This document shows, in pieces, positions 45,161 to 57,645 of a stretch of DNA of 64,000 bases (the first letter of the stretch is position 1; each line of letters opens with the position of its first letter). The translations under genes and the position numbers were made by a program. The notes under the pieces are model-generated. The model did not search any database. It was given only the letters and a program-made list of their open reading frames with translations, and was not told the origin of the DNA. The stretch lies in assembly GCA_029204225.1 (NCBI GenBank), contig CM055106.1, positions 5,654,361 through 5,718,360 on the forward strand. The letters are read 5' to 3'. Origin of the DNA: Diphasiastrum complanatum. Taxonomy: Eukaryota; Streptophyta; Lycopodiopsida; Lycopodiales; Lycopodiaceae.

Positions 45161-46727
45161 GCTCATCAAGCTGAAGTTATTACTTCAAGCCATTGTACTC
45201 ACTATTGATATTAATTAGAGTGCAATTTTTGTCTCACTAATGCGTTGTTCATTTGCGCAATTTGTATGAATCATTCTACTTGAATATTTCTGCTGCTAAC
45301 TATTGCGTTTCCGTTCCTACATGCCTATGCTCAAAGCCTCGAGCTTCCGCTGTCGGTCATCCCCACATTTTATGAAACATCTTTGATCCCTCCAATGAAA
45401 ATCATCGAACTTGGATCAAAAGAGTCAACACAAGGTACAAGACTGACAGGTTACCTACAAGGCTAATCATGCCTTCATCACAGAAAACCAAACCACCACC
45501 ATCCTTGGAAGTGCAATGACTAGAATCATTGGTGCTAATGCTTTGATTACAAAAACTATTGATTGTCACTCTATGCCTCATAAAACATCTACTTGCACAA
45601 TAATCAGGTTCACTACAAAATACAAACACTGAGCTTGAGAAGTACTCACTTTACCTTCATGTACATAAGCCCTTACGTAATGAACTTGAATCTTTGCTTG
45701 TTGCCCCTCTTGGCTCTATTATCTCTCTCTTTTCTGATGAAACATACTTCTTCAATGCCTTTGAGTTAATAAGTTGATGCTTCCCCCTTACTTATATGTT
45801 GGCATGTAGAAAATCATTGCTCACAAACTCACTATGCAATTTCTTCAAGGTAGGTACATCTCCATGAATGCTCAAGGTATTTCTCCCTGATCCAAAGAGT
45901 CCATGTAATGTGTCCCAAGAGTCCTTTTCTTTAGTGGCTCTCTTCAACTCCATAATGAGTTCATTTGACATATTCTTGTCTAGCTCTCTTGTCAAATCTC
46001 AAATCTTCTTGTGCTCCTTGAGGTCGTTCCTCAACACCATGCACAATATTCATCAAGACTTGTATAAACAATACATTTTCCATGCAAATCTTCCTTGATG
46101 TCAATCTATTATTAGATTTCAAGATTGTGTTGCCATGAAGAGCCATTTGACCAGCATGTGAAAAACTAGCTCAAACTTGATGAAAAGAGAATGATATGCA
46201 AGGACACTAATCTTGTGATTACAAAAGCACTCTATATGTTTATGGAAATAGATACTAAACACCTATAAGAATAATAAAAGATCAAGAAAATTTGAATTTG
46301 AAAAACTCCACTTGGCAATTCTATGAACATTGGCAATAAGACAATGTAGGAATTTAGATTCAAATTACTATCAAATGGAAGCCAAACTTGGATCTCACTA
46401 TTTTGTGATAAAATATATCTCAAAATCACTTTAACGAATATTGAAAACAACTAATCATGCCTATTTAAATGTGGTATCCTCTATGGCAAAACTTTGATTC
46501 CAAATTTTTTGGAAAATGCACCAAAATTGTCTTTCTAGCTTCACCCTTTTGATATTGACTTTGCACAAACACAAAAGAATCACATGAAGAATCTTGAAAT
46601 ATCATAAACCTAAGCTCTACCCAACGGGGTTGGCTCAACTGGTTAGCTTGGCATCCAAAGTTTCTTTGGTCCCAGGTTCGAGCCTCCCCTTGGAAACCAA
46701 GAAGCATAAACCTAAGCTCTGATACCA
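45161..46727 (-). pseudogene. - strand copia relic: PBS, leader and gag
   Basis: The PBS is at 46716-46727 on the - strand. Gag-like frames are at 46146-45961 and 45995-45792 (RELDKNMSNELIMELKRATKEKDSWDTL), as in UBN2-type copia gag. Further pol is not recognisable. The LTR element 39153-45155 may have inserted in this copy. The SINE at 46619-46704 interrupts the leader. Confidence 0.55.
46619..46704 (+). mobile_element. Short tRNA-like SINE (86 bp) with 16-bp target duplication
   Basis: Contains an A-box-like TGGCTCAACTGG and a B-box-like GGTTCGAGCC at tRNA-like spacing, with GGGG near the start and CCCC near the end. CATAAACCTAAGCTCT occurs exactly at both sides (46603-46618 and 46705-46720), the long target duplication expected from LINE-type retrotransposition. 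The arms do not fold into a good tRNA (the T-stem is poor), so it is not a tRNA gene. It has no long tail. Confidence 0.8.
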
Positions 46728-47185
46728 TGTGAAATTCTCAAACATAAAGGAACAAACCTAAATATGCACAATCTCTAAGTATGAAACCTAGTCAAGATGT
46801 AGAAACATCTAAAAGTTCTTCAAACTCTTCAAGTGGATCAAATATGATGAAGGACCTGTTGTAGACCTCTAATAATTTCAAAAAATATAGGGCATCATGA
46901 TCATTACTCACACAAGCAAAACAATGTAGGAAATTCTACACAGTGTAGAGACTAATCTCCTCCTCCAATATCTTCACCAAAATGAAGTAGTGTGCGTCAA
47001 CTACTAAAATGGAAAAGTGTTCAACTATTTATAGCTATATTCGGCTGCATTTGGAAGGGCCTATAAGTAGGATTAAGCCCTAAATCTCCAGCATCCATCA
47101 AATCGATGATCAAGATTGACTAGCTTGACAATGACCATATAGTCTTATGAAATATGTACATAAAACAATAAAAGAATGTCATTTG
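46728..47185 (-). repeat. Probable 5' LTR of - strand copia relic
   Basis: On the + strand it begins TGTGAAATTC directly beside the PBS. On the - strand it carries a TATA-like CTATAAATAG near 47025-47035. Its far end is masked by the next LTR element at 47186. No second copy was found. Confidence 0.55.
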
Positions 47186-48068
47186 TGTTGGATTATTATC
47201 CTTATCACTCTAATATAATTTTGTAATCTACATCCATTCATTTAACCAATTGCTATAGATTTGCTCACATTATTGCACACACTGCAAAAATACACGGGAA
47301 TCGCAAAGCAAGTTCATGGTATCTTACAAGCTCTTACGTTTACTTATTGGTGTACGATTGCCCTTACTAACGAGCTTATGTTTCACGGTCGATCATGGGC
47401 ATTTTATGAGGTTACGTCTTACGACTACTTACAAATCTTTACGACCACTTTTGGATCCCTATAAACACAACAATGACAATGACAAACATCTATCAAGCGA
47501 CTATCAAAGGGTCGGTCAAAAAATGATTTGTCGAGCGTTAATGAAACATGTTACCACTTGTTTTGAAGCTAAAGACTTGCTCTAACTATTATTAGCAAGT
47601 AACTGCCATGTAACCGAACTGGATAGAGACAATGCAATATGACAAACTGCCAATTGTGAGATCTACAGCTCAATATGTCTAAGTGCCAATTGCGACTTGG
47701 CTAAATAGCTGATGTATAAGCCCATTCGACATTCCTAACTAGTATAAATAGTTCATTTTTTCAAGTTAAATGGCAATCAATCAAGTCAATTGACTCAAGA
47801 ACTATGATTTATGATAGAGTATTGTTCACAACATTTCACTATTTATTAGCGAAAGTATATCAAACACTTATGCATATCAATAATCTATTGTGTTATGTTT
47901 CTATGTAATCAATCTCACATATTCTGATGATTTCAAAATTAGAATCAAGTAGAATCAAATGTGACTCTTGTCGCGATAGTATGGTTTGAATTTGATAGGC
48001 GTAGAAGGATCATTCCGTAGAGCTCAATATTTGCATCTGCGTGTGTCGGATTCTTTCTTTTTTCAACA
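47186..48068 (+). repeat. 5' LTR of + strand copia
   Basis: TGTTGGATTATTATCC to TTTTTTCAACA, 883 bp; a TATA-like TATAAATAG lies near 47741. The PBS TGGTATCAGAG follows at once. Confidence 0.85.
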
Positions 48069-48255
48069 TGGTATCAGAGTTACAATTCTTGGTAGTAGAG
48101 CAACAATTTCTGGTATCGGACCATTCAATATATTCAGAGCTTTTATATTGATTCCAATTAAAGCATTGCATAGTAATAGTGTTTCGATATTATTAGATAT
48201 TATCTTTCAATCTTAAATTGTTGACAGATCAGACTATCAGAAGACTGACTTCGAT

Positions 48256-48383
48256 ATGGATTCACATAGAAAAGTTGGCTTTATAGTCGACAAGCTCGAT
48301 GGATCAAATTATCATTTGTGAAAATTTGAGATGAAGACCATACTAATCGCCAAGGAGTTGTGGATGTTGTCACATGTATCAAA
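48256..48383 (+). pseudogene. Copia gag N-terminus
   Basis: MDSHRKVGFIVDKLDGSNYH, then a stop, then KFEMKTILIAKELWML. This is the usual start of copia gag (LDGSNYxxWK), with the conserved Trp codon changed to a stop. The frame is cut by the nested LTR at 48384. Confidence 0.8.
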
Positions 48384-49125
48384 TGTGAAAATTAGACAAA
48401 GTTATCTATCATAGCTTTAGGGGTTTCCTAAGTTTTTATGTCAAACATCTTTGTGTAGCTTTATGAAAGGGCCAAAAATTGGCATAGATGGCAAAATGGT
48501 CAAATCCACATGTAATGCCACTATTGAGCCAAAAGTCATTTGTGATGCAATCTCGAGCTAAGTAGGCTTGTAAATAGGATTGTGACACTTGTGTTAATGT
48601 AATTTGATGAGTGATCAAGTCAAAGTGTTGGCTTTGCTCAAGGAGTCCAATAGGAATTGAGAAATCTTCAAGAAGGGTCCAATAGAATTGCATGATGGAT
48701 GCATCACTCATCCAATAGAATATGAGAGGCTAGGATTAGGGGTCCAATAGCATGCAAGGAAGAATCTCCACGAGTTTCATATGTACTTCTCTTTGGAATC
48801 ATAATTTATGTTGAGTTTTTGAGTCAAACTTGAGTATTGTGAGATTTGTTTGTTTTACATTGTCTCTCTACTCGAATCCAAATTAGCTCTATTCTCTCTC
48901 TACCCAAGGAGAGGAGCTTAATTTTACTTAGTTTTTTTCAAGGATAACTTTCTTACAAGTGTATGTACTTTGGTTATCAACAGATGCATGTATCATTGCC
49001 GCTATGCCTTAGTTTTTTTTATCTAGATCTTGGAATTCAATCTAGCATCCATCAACAAGTGCATAAGCTTGCTTAGGAGATCAATCACACACATTAGTGC
49101 ATTCCCACACGTGTAAAATTTCACA
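48384..49125 (+). repeat. LTR of a nested retroelement
   Basis: 742 bp, TGTGAAAATTAGAC to AAAATTTCACA, with matching terminal TGTGAAA/TTTCACA, directly followed by a PBS (49126-49137). A truncated second copy of the same LTR lies at 61659-62035. No 3' LTR of this insertion was found. Confidence 0.82.
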
Positions 49126-51309
49126 TGGTATCAGAGCCTACCTAAGTGTTTGATGCTTGTTTCATCCAAAGTTCCAAAAATTTCTTGAAAATCTAGATCT
49201 AGAGACTAGTTTGCATCTCCCATGCTATCTCAAGCAAATTTGGATCAAAAGGGTTCATAATCATAAGGATTGAATCATTTATGATATTGTACGGATTTTT
49301 TTGCTCAGACACGTGTGAAGGACAACCCAATTCAATTTGGTGGTTCTCTTCTATGTGTGATCCAAAATTGGTGCTTGATAGCTAGTTTCAAAGCTATTTG
49401 AGTCTAGTTTGTGTAGCAATTGACTTCATAGTGATTGGATCTCCCAATCACAAGTTATAGTCAATTGAATCAAGGTGGTTAGGGCACCCAACCTGGTTGG
49501 ACACTTTTACTTTTGACTCTATCATGCTTGTTTGATCAAAAATCTCAATTCTAGGTTGCCAATCACATTTTCTTGAGATCTAGTCATCAAGTTGAGCTTG
49601 TAGCCACATTCTTTCATACAATTGGCTTGCATTTGAGTGATTTGTGGTTACTTGGCGTGTTTCACATGTGCCAAAGTTTGCTTGACCAAAACTTAGCCCA
49701 TACTTCATCAATTGATGTGAGAGTGATCTAGATCAAAAGAGATTAGAAAAGCTAGTGAGGTCCATATCTCACTTCTAGCTCATGGTGAAGAGTCGGCTTG
49801 GAAGAGTTAGGTTAGTGTCTTTTTGAAGATGATTTAGAAGAAGATCTAAATGTAGTGGTATACTAGTATAACCGATATCGGCACCTAGACATTGATATTT
49901 TTGAATCATTTACAATTAACTTGGGTTACTTCTAATTAAAGTTAATTGGTTAAATAAGCAGTTGACTCAAAATTTGCCAGGAACATATAGAGTGTTTCTC
50001 AGTTGAGAAATAGATTTAGTTTATTAGTGATTGTATCCCATTGAGCTTAGTTGGATAGCAAATCCTAATCAGTCCAAAAATGACAACTGAAGTTATATGG
50101 AACTAAGCAAAACTTTGGATATCTAGATTAATTTTAAAAATCTAAAGTTTTTTGTAATTAAAGATAGTTATCAATACAATTCTGGTATGCCTTGAGTCTT
50201 TGATTACCTGATGATTGTAGAACTTGAATATCTTGCATTTCTATTAAGAATCCAGTTTGAAAAACATTTCTAAAAAAGTTTCTAGGAAAAAAGATTTTAG
50301 AACGATTCTTATATTTCATGAGTTGTGTGTTGGACATATGGTCCATTATCCTTAAATAATTAAGTGTGGTTTTGGAATCTAGTGAATTGTGAATCATAAG
50401 ATTCTTAAATATTTATTGATTGACGGATCATAAATAGGTATCTAATTATTATCTAGGGGATTACAAGCAAATGTGACAATTCTTAAGTATGATGAGTAAT
50501 TTTTGATCTTTTGAATGAGATAAGAATTTAGATCAGTGAATTGAAAATTTAAATCTCTTTACTTTAATGATTTGAGAATGTATGTATCTCACAAGCATTC
50601 TTATAAAGTAAATTTTTTATTTGTCAAAAGTTTGCTTACTTTAGTGGATGATACTCTACTACAAGTTGTAATCTGTAAGTGTATGTGTACGACTTTCACT
50701 AAAGTGTCCATTGAGTTCCCAACTCCCACAAGAAAGGCATTCAAAGAGTCATAGGTTATGGAAGGAGTCTCTTGACCTTCCATAAGCCCATGGAGGCTCT
50801 TGGAGATTCTTTAACTCACCGAGGCTTCTCTCTCTCTCATTGGATGAGCATGGAACTCCATATGCTCTAGTGTTGCTACTAGTGTGTAGAGTGCTTTCTT
50901 GTGGTAGTATGCTTAAGGTTTGGATCTTGCTTATGGTATGGGACATAAGTAGGGTTTGGATCTTGAGTATGCTATGAAGTGTTGTGGTATGCTTGTGATT
51001 GGTTTATGGTTAGCAAGGGGGTGCTAGATAGGTCTTGCTTGGAGCTTGGATCTAGCTATGGTTGGGTGGTGAATACTTGAGGCCAACTTGTTATCTATCT
51101 TTGTGATTAAAGAGTAGGGACACAGGTGGAGGAGAGATCCTTGGAGGCTTGCAGATCCTTACTTGCAGGTGGAGGCATCCTAGCTTGGAGTTGCGGAGCA
51201 TCTTGAAGCCTGTAGGTTGCTTGGAGGACATTTGGAGGCTCTACCTTGGATTTGGAGGACTTCCTCACCTCTACTTGTAAAATGAGATATATACGAGCTA
51301 CAATGGATC
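49126..51309 (+). other. Internal, non-coding part of nested retroelement
   Basis: Begins with the PBS TGGTATCAGAGC. It contains no gag or pol but holds the 1-kb block 49826-50700, which is shared in inverse orientation with 31375-32340. A large non-coding interior behind an LTR and PBS suggests a LARD-like, non-autonomous LTR element. From 50760 to 51300 there are GGAGG-rich words without coding signal. Confidence 0.5.
49826..50700 (+). repeat. Dispersed non-coding repeat, about 1 kb, copy B
   Basis: Reverse complement of 31375-32340 (see there). It starts GAAGATGATTTAGAAGAAG and includes GTATACTAGTATAACCGATATC. Confidence 0.8.
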
Positions 51310-51825
51310 AATGCACCTATTATGGAGGAGTCTACAGAGACAAACTCACCATTCTAAGTGGCTTTTCATATGCAAGTTGAGTAGGAGATGTAGATACTCG
51401 TAAATCCACATCTAGATTTACATTCTTTCTCAACAATGGTCCAATCTCATGGAATAGTTACAAGAAAACCTCAATAGCTCTATCGTCTACAAAATCAGAA
51501 TATATCATTGTCTCTCAAGCAACAAAGAAAGCAGTGTGGTTGAGAAATGTACTATCAAACGTTTGTTTGAAATAGTATAATCCCAACAATTATATTTTGT
51601 GATAATCAAAGTGCTATTGTTGTGATAACCAACCCTAGATTTCATTCCAGGAGTAACTATCACTATGTTAGAATCAAAGTTCTCAACAAAGAAGTAAGCT
51701 TGGAGTATTGTCAAATGCAAGACATGATGGAAAATATATTTATAAAGGTATTGAGGTTGGATGCACACAACAAATTTTGTGCAGTGCTAAGTTTGAAGAT
51801 CAAGGCATTCATGGATTTATATTAA
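51310..51825 (+). pseudogene. Copia RNase H relic
   Basis: Broken frames read VGDVDTRKSTSRFTFFLNNG, SWNSYKKTSIALSSTKSEYI, then DNQSAIVVITNPRFHSRSNY. These are the copia RNase H blocks DTRKSTSG, ALSSxEAEYI and DNQSAI. Several stops are present. The polypurine AAGGGAGG at 51823-51830 leads into the 3' LTR. Confidence 0.8.
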
Positions 51826-51832
51826 GGGAGGC

Positions 51833-54023
51833 CGTTGGATTATTATCTTATCACTCTAATCCAATTTTTTAATCTACATCCATTCATTTATCTAGTTGCT
51901 GCATATTTACTCACATTATTGCACACACCAAAGAATTATAGGGAATCACAAAGTATGCTCATAGTCTCTGCTCTTATGTTTACTTACAAGCTTACGTTTT
52001 ACGCTTACTAATGAGCTTTTGTTTCATGATCGTTTATGGGTTTTTTACGGTCTTACATCTTATGACTACTTACGAACCATTATGATTGCTTTCGGATCCA
52101 TGCGAACACAACAATGACAAATATCTATCAAGAGTTTACGAAACATGTTACCACTTGTTTTGAAGCTAACGACTTAATCTGTGAACACAATTGTTTTGGT
52201 TCTTCCTGATTCCCTTATCTCTGGAATTTGGGTGTTTCTGCCCGTTCTAGGCTGTTGGCTTCTTGGATCTTAACTGTGAGATTAAACCTTGATCCAAGCA
52301 GATAGATTACTCATCATTATAGTATGTTTCCCAACCTGTCAATGGATGCTCAGGATCGTTCACTCCAGATACATGCACACAATTCACATGCAACTGAAAA
52401 ACATTCACCAACAAATCTGCATGCAATACCAGTGAATAACTAAACGGTTCTTGCTTCTAACCAACTCTATGCAATAGGAAACAACAAATGAGTTCAGATT
52501 AATCTACAAAACTGAACAAGAAACAAGAAACTAATTATCTAACAGCATTATAGCAATCCAAAGATCAAGAAACGCCCATTTCTTGATTCTTGGATAGCCC
52601 AAGAACATCAAGAACTGGATTGTAAGAGGATATACAAGAATTATACCACAAATCTAGCCTATTTAGTTTACCTAAATGCTGAGATCTACTTTAAAACAAG
52701 AACAAGAAATCTATTCCACTCTAATCCACATTGCAAAAGGAAAGAAAACCAAAAATTAATATATTCCACAATCACAATCAAGAAATAGAAATGCATGTTC
52801 ATAAAAAATTCACTCAAGAAAGTTGTCATGAACAAGGAGCTCCAAGAATGCCAAGAACTCGTGGAGGATCTTCTTTATTCAGCAAGAGCAAATGACATTA
52901 CAAGTAAAGCTCCCTCACAAGAGAGGGGGGCTCTTAGATAGACTATTAGGTTGCCCATGTGGAGCCTAAGTGGCAATTCCACTAATTTACAAATTTCAAG
53001 TGGAATTAGCTCTTCCACTAGAGGTCACCATCAAAAGGTGGCTCACTCTAGTTTATTTAAGAGGGGTCTACATTTATTACATTGCCTAGCTCTTACGTGG
53101 TCATTCTTTCCCTGAGATTCACCATGAGGCTCATATGATTTTGAACTGTATTCCTAGTTAGTAATTCTCGGCTCTCATGCTCGGCTCTCATCTTCATCCT
53201 TCTCTCTTCCTTCTGAGATCTCCTCGGTCAAGGGTGAGAGGTGCTCTTTATAACAGCTTAGCTCGGCATCTTGGGGATTCTTCAGAATCTACCAACATCA
53301 TTCCCCTAATCTATTGCAAGACCCACTGCAACACATGTATAATGACATTATTCTGCTTGGCACTTGGAAAAGCATGGATCTTCAGTCACTTTCGTAAAAC
53401 TAGGTGCTTATTCATCTCAAAATTATTTCACAAAATTGGAGATCTCTCAACGACCTCTACATCCCAGCCTGCTTGAAAACCTCTTGCTCCAACGGCCTCT
53501 CAAGTCAATTGATTCAAGAACTCAATTTATGATAGAGTATTGTTAGCAGCATTTTACTGTTTATTAACAAAAGGGTATCAGACAAAGACGATCATTATTC
53601 AGAACTACTTTCGAGTATGTGGTTGCATCCGCTACAGTCTTGTGCTCGTATTTCATCTGATTTGTACATGCTACTTATTGAATGCAATCCTATGGTCTTA
53701 TTGCATTCAGTATTGGGTCAAAATGATTTTATGCTTTTTTGATCAGCTGTTATCTTATTTCGTTCTCTTATAGTTTTGTTTAAGCATCAAACACTTACGC
53801 ATATCAATTCTCCACTCTGTTTATGTATGTCTATGTAATCAATCTCATAAATTCTAATGATTTCAAAATTAGAATCAAGTAGAATCAAACATGACTCTTG
53901 TTGCGATAGTATGGTTCGAATTTGATAGGCGTAGTCATGCATTAAAGAATGATCGTTCTGCAGAGCCCAACATTTGCATCTATTGAATGTAGTTTTTGTG
54001 TGTGTCTCCTTTGCTTTTTCCAA
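51833..54023 (+). repeat. 3' LTR of + strand copia, interrupted
   Basis: Matches the 5' LTR at 51833-52184, 53500-53573 and 53780-54023. The segment 52185-53500 has no counterpart and replaces about 200 bases of the LTR; it is non-coding and unclassified. The final CA is not conserved. Confidence 0.7.
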
Positions 54024-57000
54024 ATATTTGGACCAACTCGGCCACACCACATAATTTTCACACATGTGGCCTCCACTTTGGCCCTTGGTCAAACTACGGG
54101 AAGTTTCCATATTTAGGCCTCAAGTTGATATTTGCCAATTTGGACCATTTTTTCACAAATATTACTATGGCTTGGAGGAATTTTAATTTTCAAGTTCAAT
54201 TAGTTAGATTGTCAAAATTCTTCTGTAAGACTAGTCTAACTGCATTATACTATATTCTTTTAGCTTCTTGAGTGATCATGGTGTCATTGGTTTCTGGAAC
54301 TTGTCATGCATCATTTGAGCTATTTGGAAATTTAGATTCACATTACATCTTCATGATGGGAGATGAAAGAAGTGCACAAAGCATCAACCAATAATTAAAG
54401 TGATGTTAGCATAAGGACAAGATTTCGTGGATAAAAGAAACGCTTGAAGGTTCTAGCTAGATAGTTACCTTACATGACAATGAAGGTTCACGAGCCTTTA
54501 ACAAGAGTAGGGCTCACCACAAATGGGTGAAACAAAAAAAGGCCAAACCGGTGATATTGTCCCATTCTTGATATGTTTTTTATATCTCTTGTGTGTCCTT
54601 ATTTGTGAACTAGAGTCAAACTCCCAACCTCAAGGTGAGGAATGGAAGGCATAGCCAACTCACTACTAACTAGATGTCCCTATTCTTGATATGTTGTTGC
54701 CAATTTGCATTGCTTTGAAAATTTAGGATCAATCTTCAATGTTCTGAAGTGTAGTGGATTGGAGCTCGGTGGCTTGTGGGTTTTTCCACCAAGGTTTGAA
54801 TCCCTCTATGCACATGTGAAGATATCTTGTGCCTTGTGAGATCAATGTTCATGTTTTTAAAAGGGTGCTTTACAGAGTATGTTGTCACTTGAATGAAAGT
54901 TGAAGGTCGTCCTCCAGTATTGCTAGTACTTGGACTATATTTTGATGGTTGCCCTTTAGGGCTATTGATGCATGGACAAAGTTTGAAGGTTTACCTTTAA
55001 GGTTGTTGATACAAAGTTTGGAGCGTGTTTTCTAGACTATTGCTGACTGGATGAAGTTTGACGACTTTCCTTCTTGGCAGCTACACCTTCAAGTCATTTG
55101 CCTTGCCCTTTGAGGTTGATGTATTGAGCCTTGTGCCCCTAACATTGTAAATAGTTTTATGTGTTGCTCATAAATGGACGGCCCTTTAGTCTTACGTGAG
55201 TTGGGTTGTTGTAAAAAAATAATGGCTAAAAAAGAATCACTTGCAAACATTGAAAGACTCCAATGGAGTTCATGGTTTGAAATAACAACTTAAGTATGGC
55301 ATTCTTGACCTTTTCTTTAAGTGACATAATAATATAGTTGAATGATGAACCTTCATGTTACTTATATATATTACAATTCCCTAAGTTGGGTGGTTTTCCC
55401 TCGTGCTTGGTTCAACTACACTCATGACATAAGAAATTGATATTTTCTTCAACTCTTTTTTTTGTCTCTCTAACATTTTTTTTCAACTTATTATGACATG
55501 GTTTGCGTACCCCTCTGAAAAAGAGAAAAATTAATAATTTACATAATGGTCACATCTAGAAGGAAAGCTAATCATTTTCTAAGATTTGTTTTTTTATAGA
55601 GCGTGTAATTTTATTTTCATTGTTTCATTGACAAGTTGAAGGGACAAACTTCTAAATTTGTAAAGGTTGCAACTGTTCATTTTTTTAAGTTATTTCATGT
55701 GTTATGGAAGCTTTGTTATCTGATAAATATTCTTGTGAAAAAGAGAGGTTGGGTTTTGTAAGTCCCCCAAACATAGGTAGACTCTTGACTCTAATTGTCC
55801 TTTTTTTAATCCTATAAAGAAAAAGTCACATTGTCTAATTTAGATGCAAAGAGTTCATAAATAAAATATAACGCATTATCAACAATGTAGATTAGCAAAA
55901 CATTACTTAGGAGGACAGACATACATGTAGAGAATGTGTTGTAATCGGCTCCTCAAAACAATCAATATGTCACGCCTACTACAACTTGGAACTGGAAAAC
56001 TAGAAATTGGCTTATAAGCTAAAATCAGTGCTTACCATGTCTGAAGTGCTAATGTCATTGTGCAATAATGCATAAATTAAATGAGGCATGGTGCGTGCCT
56101 TTGTAGAACCCATATGCTAGGAGACACATGTTATTTTTCAAATTTTATCACTTCAAATCAACTCAACTATGGAATGAAAATCTCTTATTCATGAGATAAA
56201 TACCATATCCATTGGACCATGCATTTTTGCTGTCAAATTGCATGTTCAAAATCTAATTTACAAATTTTCATCAATGCTTAGTTGTTGTTTCCTCTAATTA
56301 ATCAAGCAATATGTGACCACTACTAGAAAACATTGTGGTTATTCACATTGGAGTATCCACACTCAGCTTGAGACTTGGGCTAATTTTTAATAACATCCTA
56401 GTTTGTTGAGCTTCCACGTGTGGAATTTAACAGAGTCTGAAATTTTTGGTCATATCCTTTGGCACTTGTGTGACATTAGAGTTAAAGAATTCGTGTGGAA
56501 CTTATGCTATGTGTAAATTTTTCATGCAATTTAAGCTCAAAATAATTGATGATTGAGTGAGTGAGCATGATCAAGTGACTGTGGAAAAGGGTGCTAAATG
56601 ATATCAATGAATTTAAAAAGTGGGGACGAAGGAAAAAAGCAGAAATTAAACTAGATGACAAGAATGAGAAAAATGTAAGGATCATGAAGGGGGAGCTATT
56701 AATGATAAAAAAGATGAGGATCAATCCCGTATTGATGGTCAGAAAACTTAGTGAAGTTCATTTATAAGCATGTGCAAGTTTTTGCTAAAGCTTTGAGACT
56801 TCAAGAAAAAATTTAAGTGGTACTTTTTCAAAATGCTCTATTGATTTATTTTTCATCACTTTTTAGCATCTAATGATTGTACCTCACAAGATCTAAGTAT
56901 TTGTTGATATTTTGTTAGGATAGATAGAATTTCAACTCAATAAATTCCTCAATGATGTCAATGGGATGTCAAAAAGGTAAGATAATGTGGACAAAGAGGG

Positions 57001-57645
57001 AGGAAAGGCTAAGGAGGTTGGACAAACAAATGTTGGATATAGATATGGAAATGGAGTAGACGGAGCACACGTTGAAAGAGAGGGTGGTTAACTATTGTCT
57101 ATAAAGCTTGGAGAGGGAGGCCTTTGCAGCAATTCATTAAAGGTTGCCTTCAATTTCTATCCAATTGACACAAAGCCTGTTTATTGCATTCAACCTAACA
57201 CTAATAAGACTCCCAACTAGTGAAGATGAATATGAGAACAAGTAGAAGTCTTTGAAGATGATTGTTTCTTTCTAGTTGTACTCATTTAGAGGCCTCAATT
57301 CATGGATTTTCTCAAATCGATTCATTTTTTGAAAAGATCTTTCCTTTGAATAATCAAGTGGCTAGAAAGAGATTTTATCAATTGATTTACTTTTGCTTTG
57401 CCCAATGATGTTGAATCAACTATTGTGAGTAGTCAACACATGAAAACTCATATGAATGCTAGTTTTAGCACAAGTTCAACTAGAGTCACCTCCAAAGAAA
57501 GAAAGCATGGAGAGCAAACATAGATCAATCATCAATGTTGGGAAGTTGTTGCCCTTTGTACATTATCCAAATAATGGGTGCCAAAAATCTAGCCATCCCT
57601 TGCAAAAGAGAGTGGTAAAAGGGTGGCCATTGGTCAATGTTAAAA
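54024..57645. other. Gene-free region with SINE-like fragments
   Basis: No coding signal that can be assigned. Two tRNA-like fragments are seen. One is on the - strand at about 54605-54672 (ACTCAAACTCCCAACCTCAAGG as complement of a B-box-like GGGAGTTTGACTC). The other is on the + strand at about 54735-54797 (AGTGGATTGGAGCTCGGTGG with GGTTTGAATCCC). Both are degenerate and no target duplications were defined. Confidence 0.35.

Larger units (their letters stand above)
47186..54023 (+). mobile_element. Ty1/copia element with nested and replaced segments
   Basis: The 5' LTR is 47186-48068, the PBS 48069-48079, the gag start 48256-48383, the RNase H end 51310-51825, and the 3' LTR runs from 51833 to about 54023. 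Gag is cut at 48383 by the start of another LTR, and most of pol is missing. The 3' LTR holds a foreign 1.3-kb segment (about 52185-53500) and a second insert (about 53574-53780). It is a heavily damaged copy. Confidence 0.78.

Noticed and set aside
46619-46704. A tRNA gene
   Set aside because: A and B boxes are present, but the T-stem does not pair and the unit is flanked by a 16-bp duplication, so it is a SINE-like insertion.
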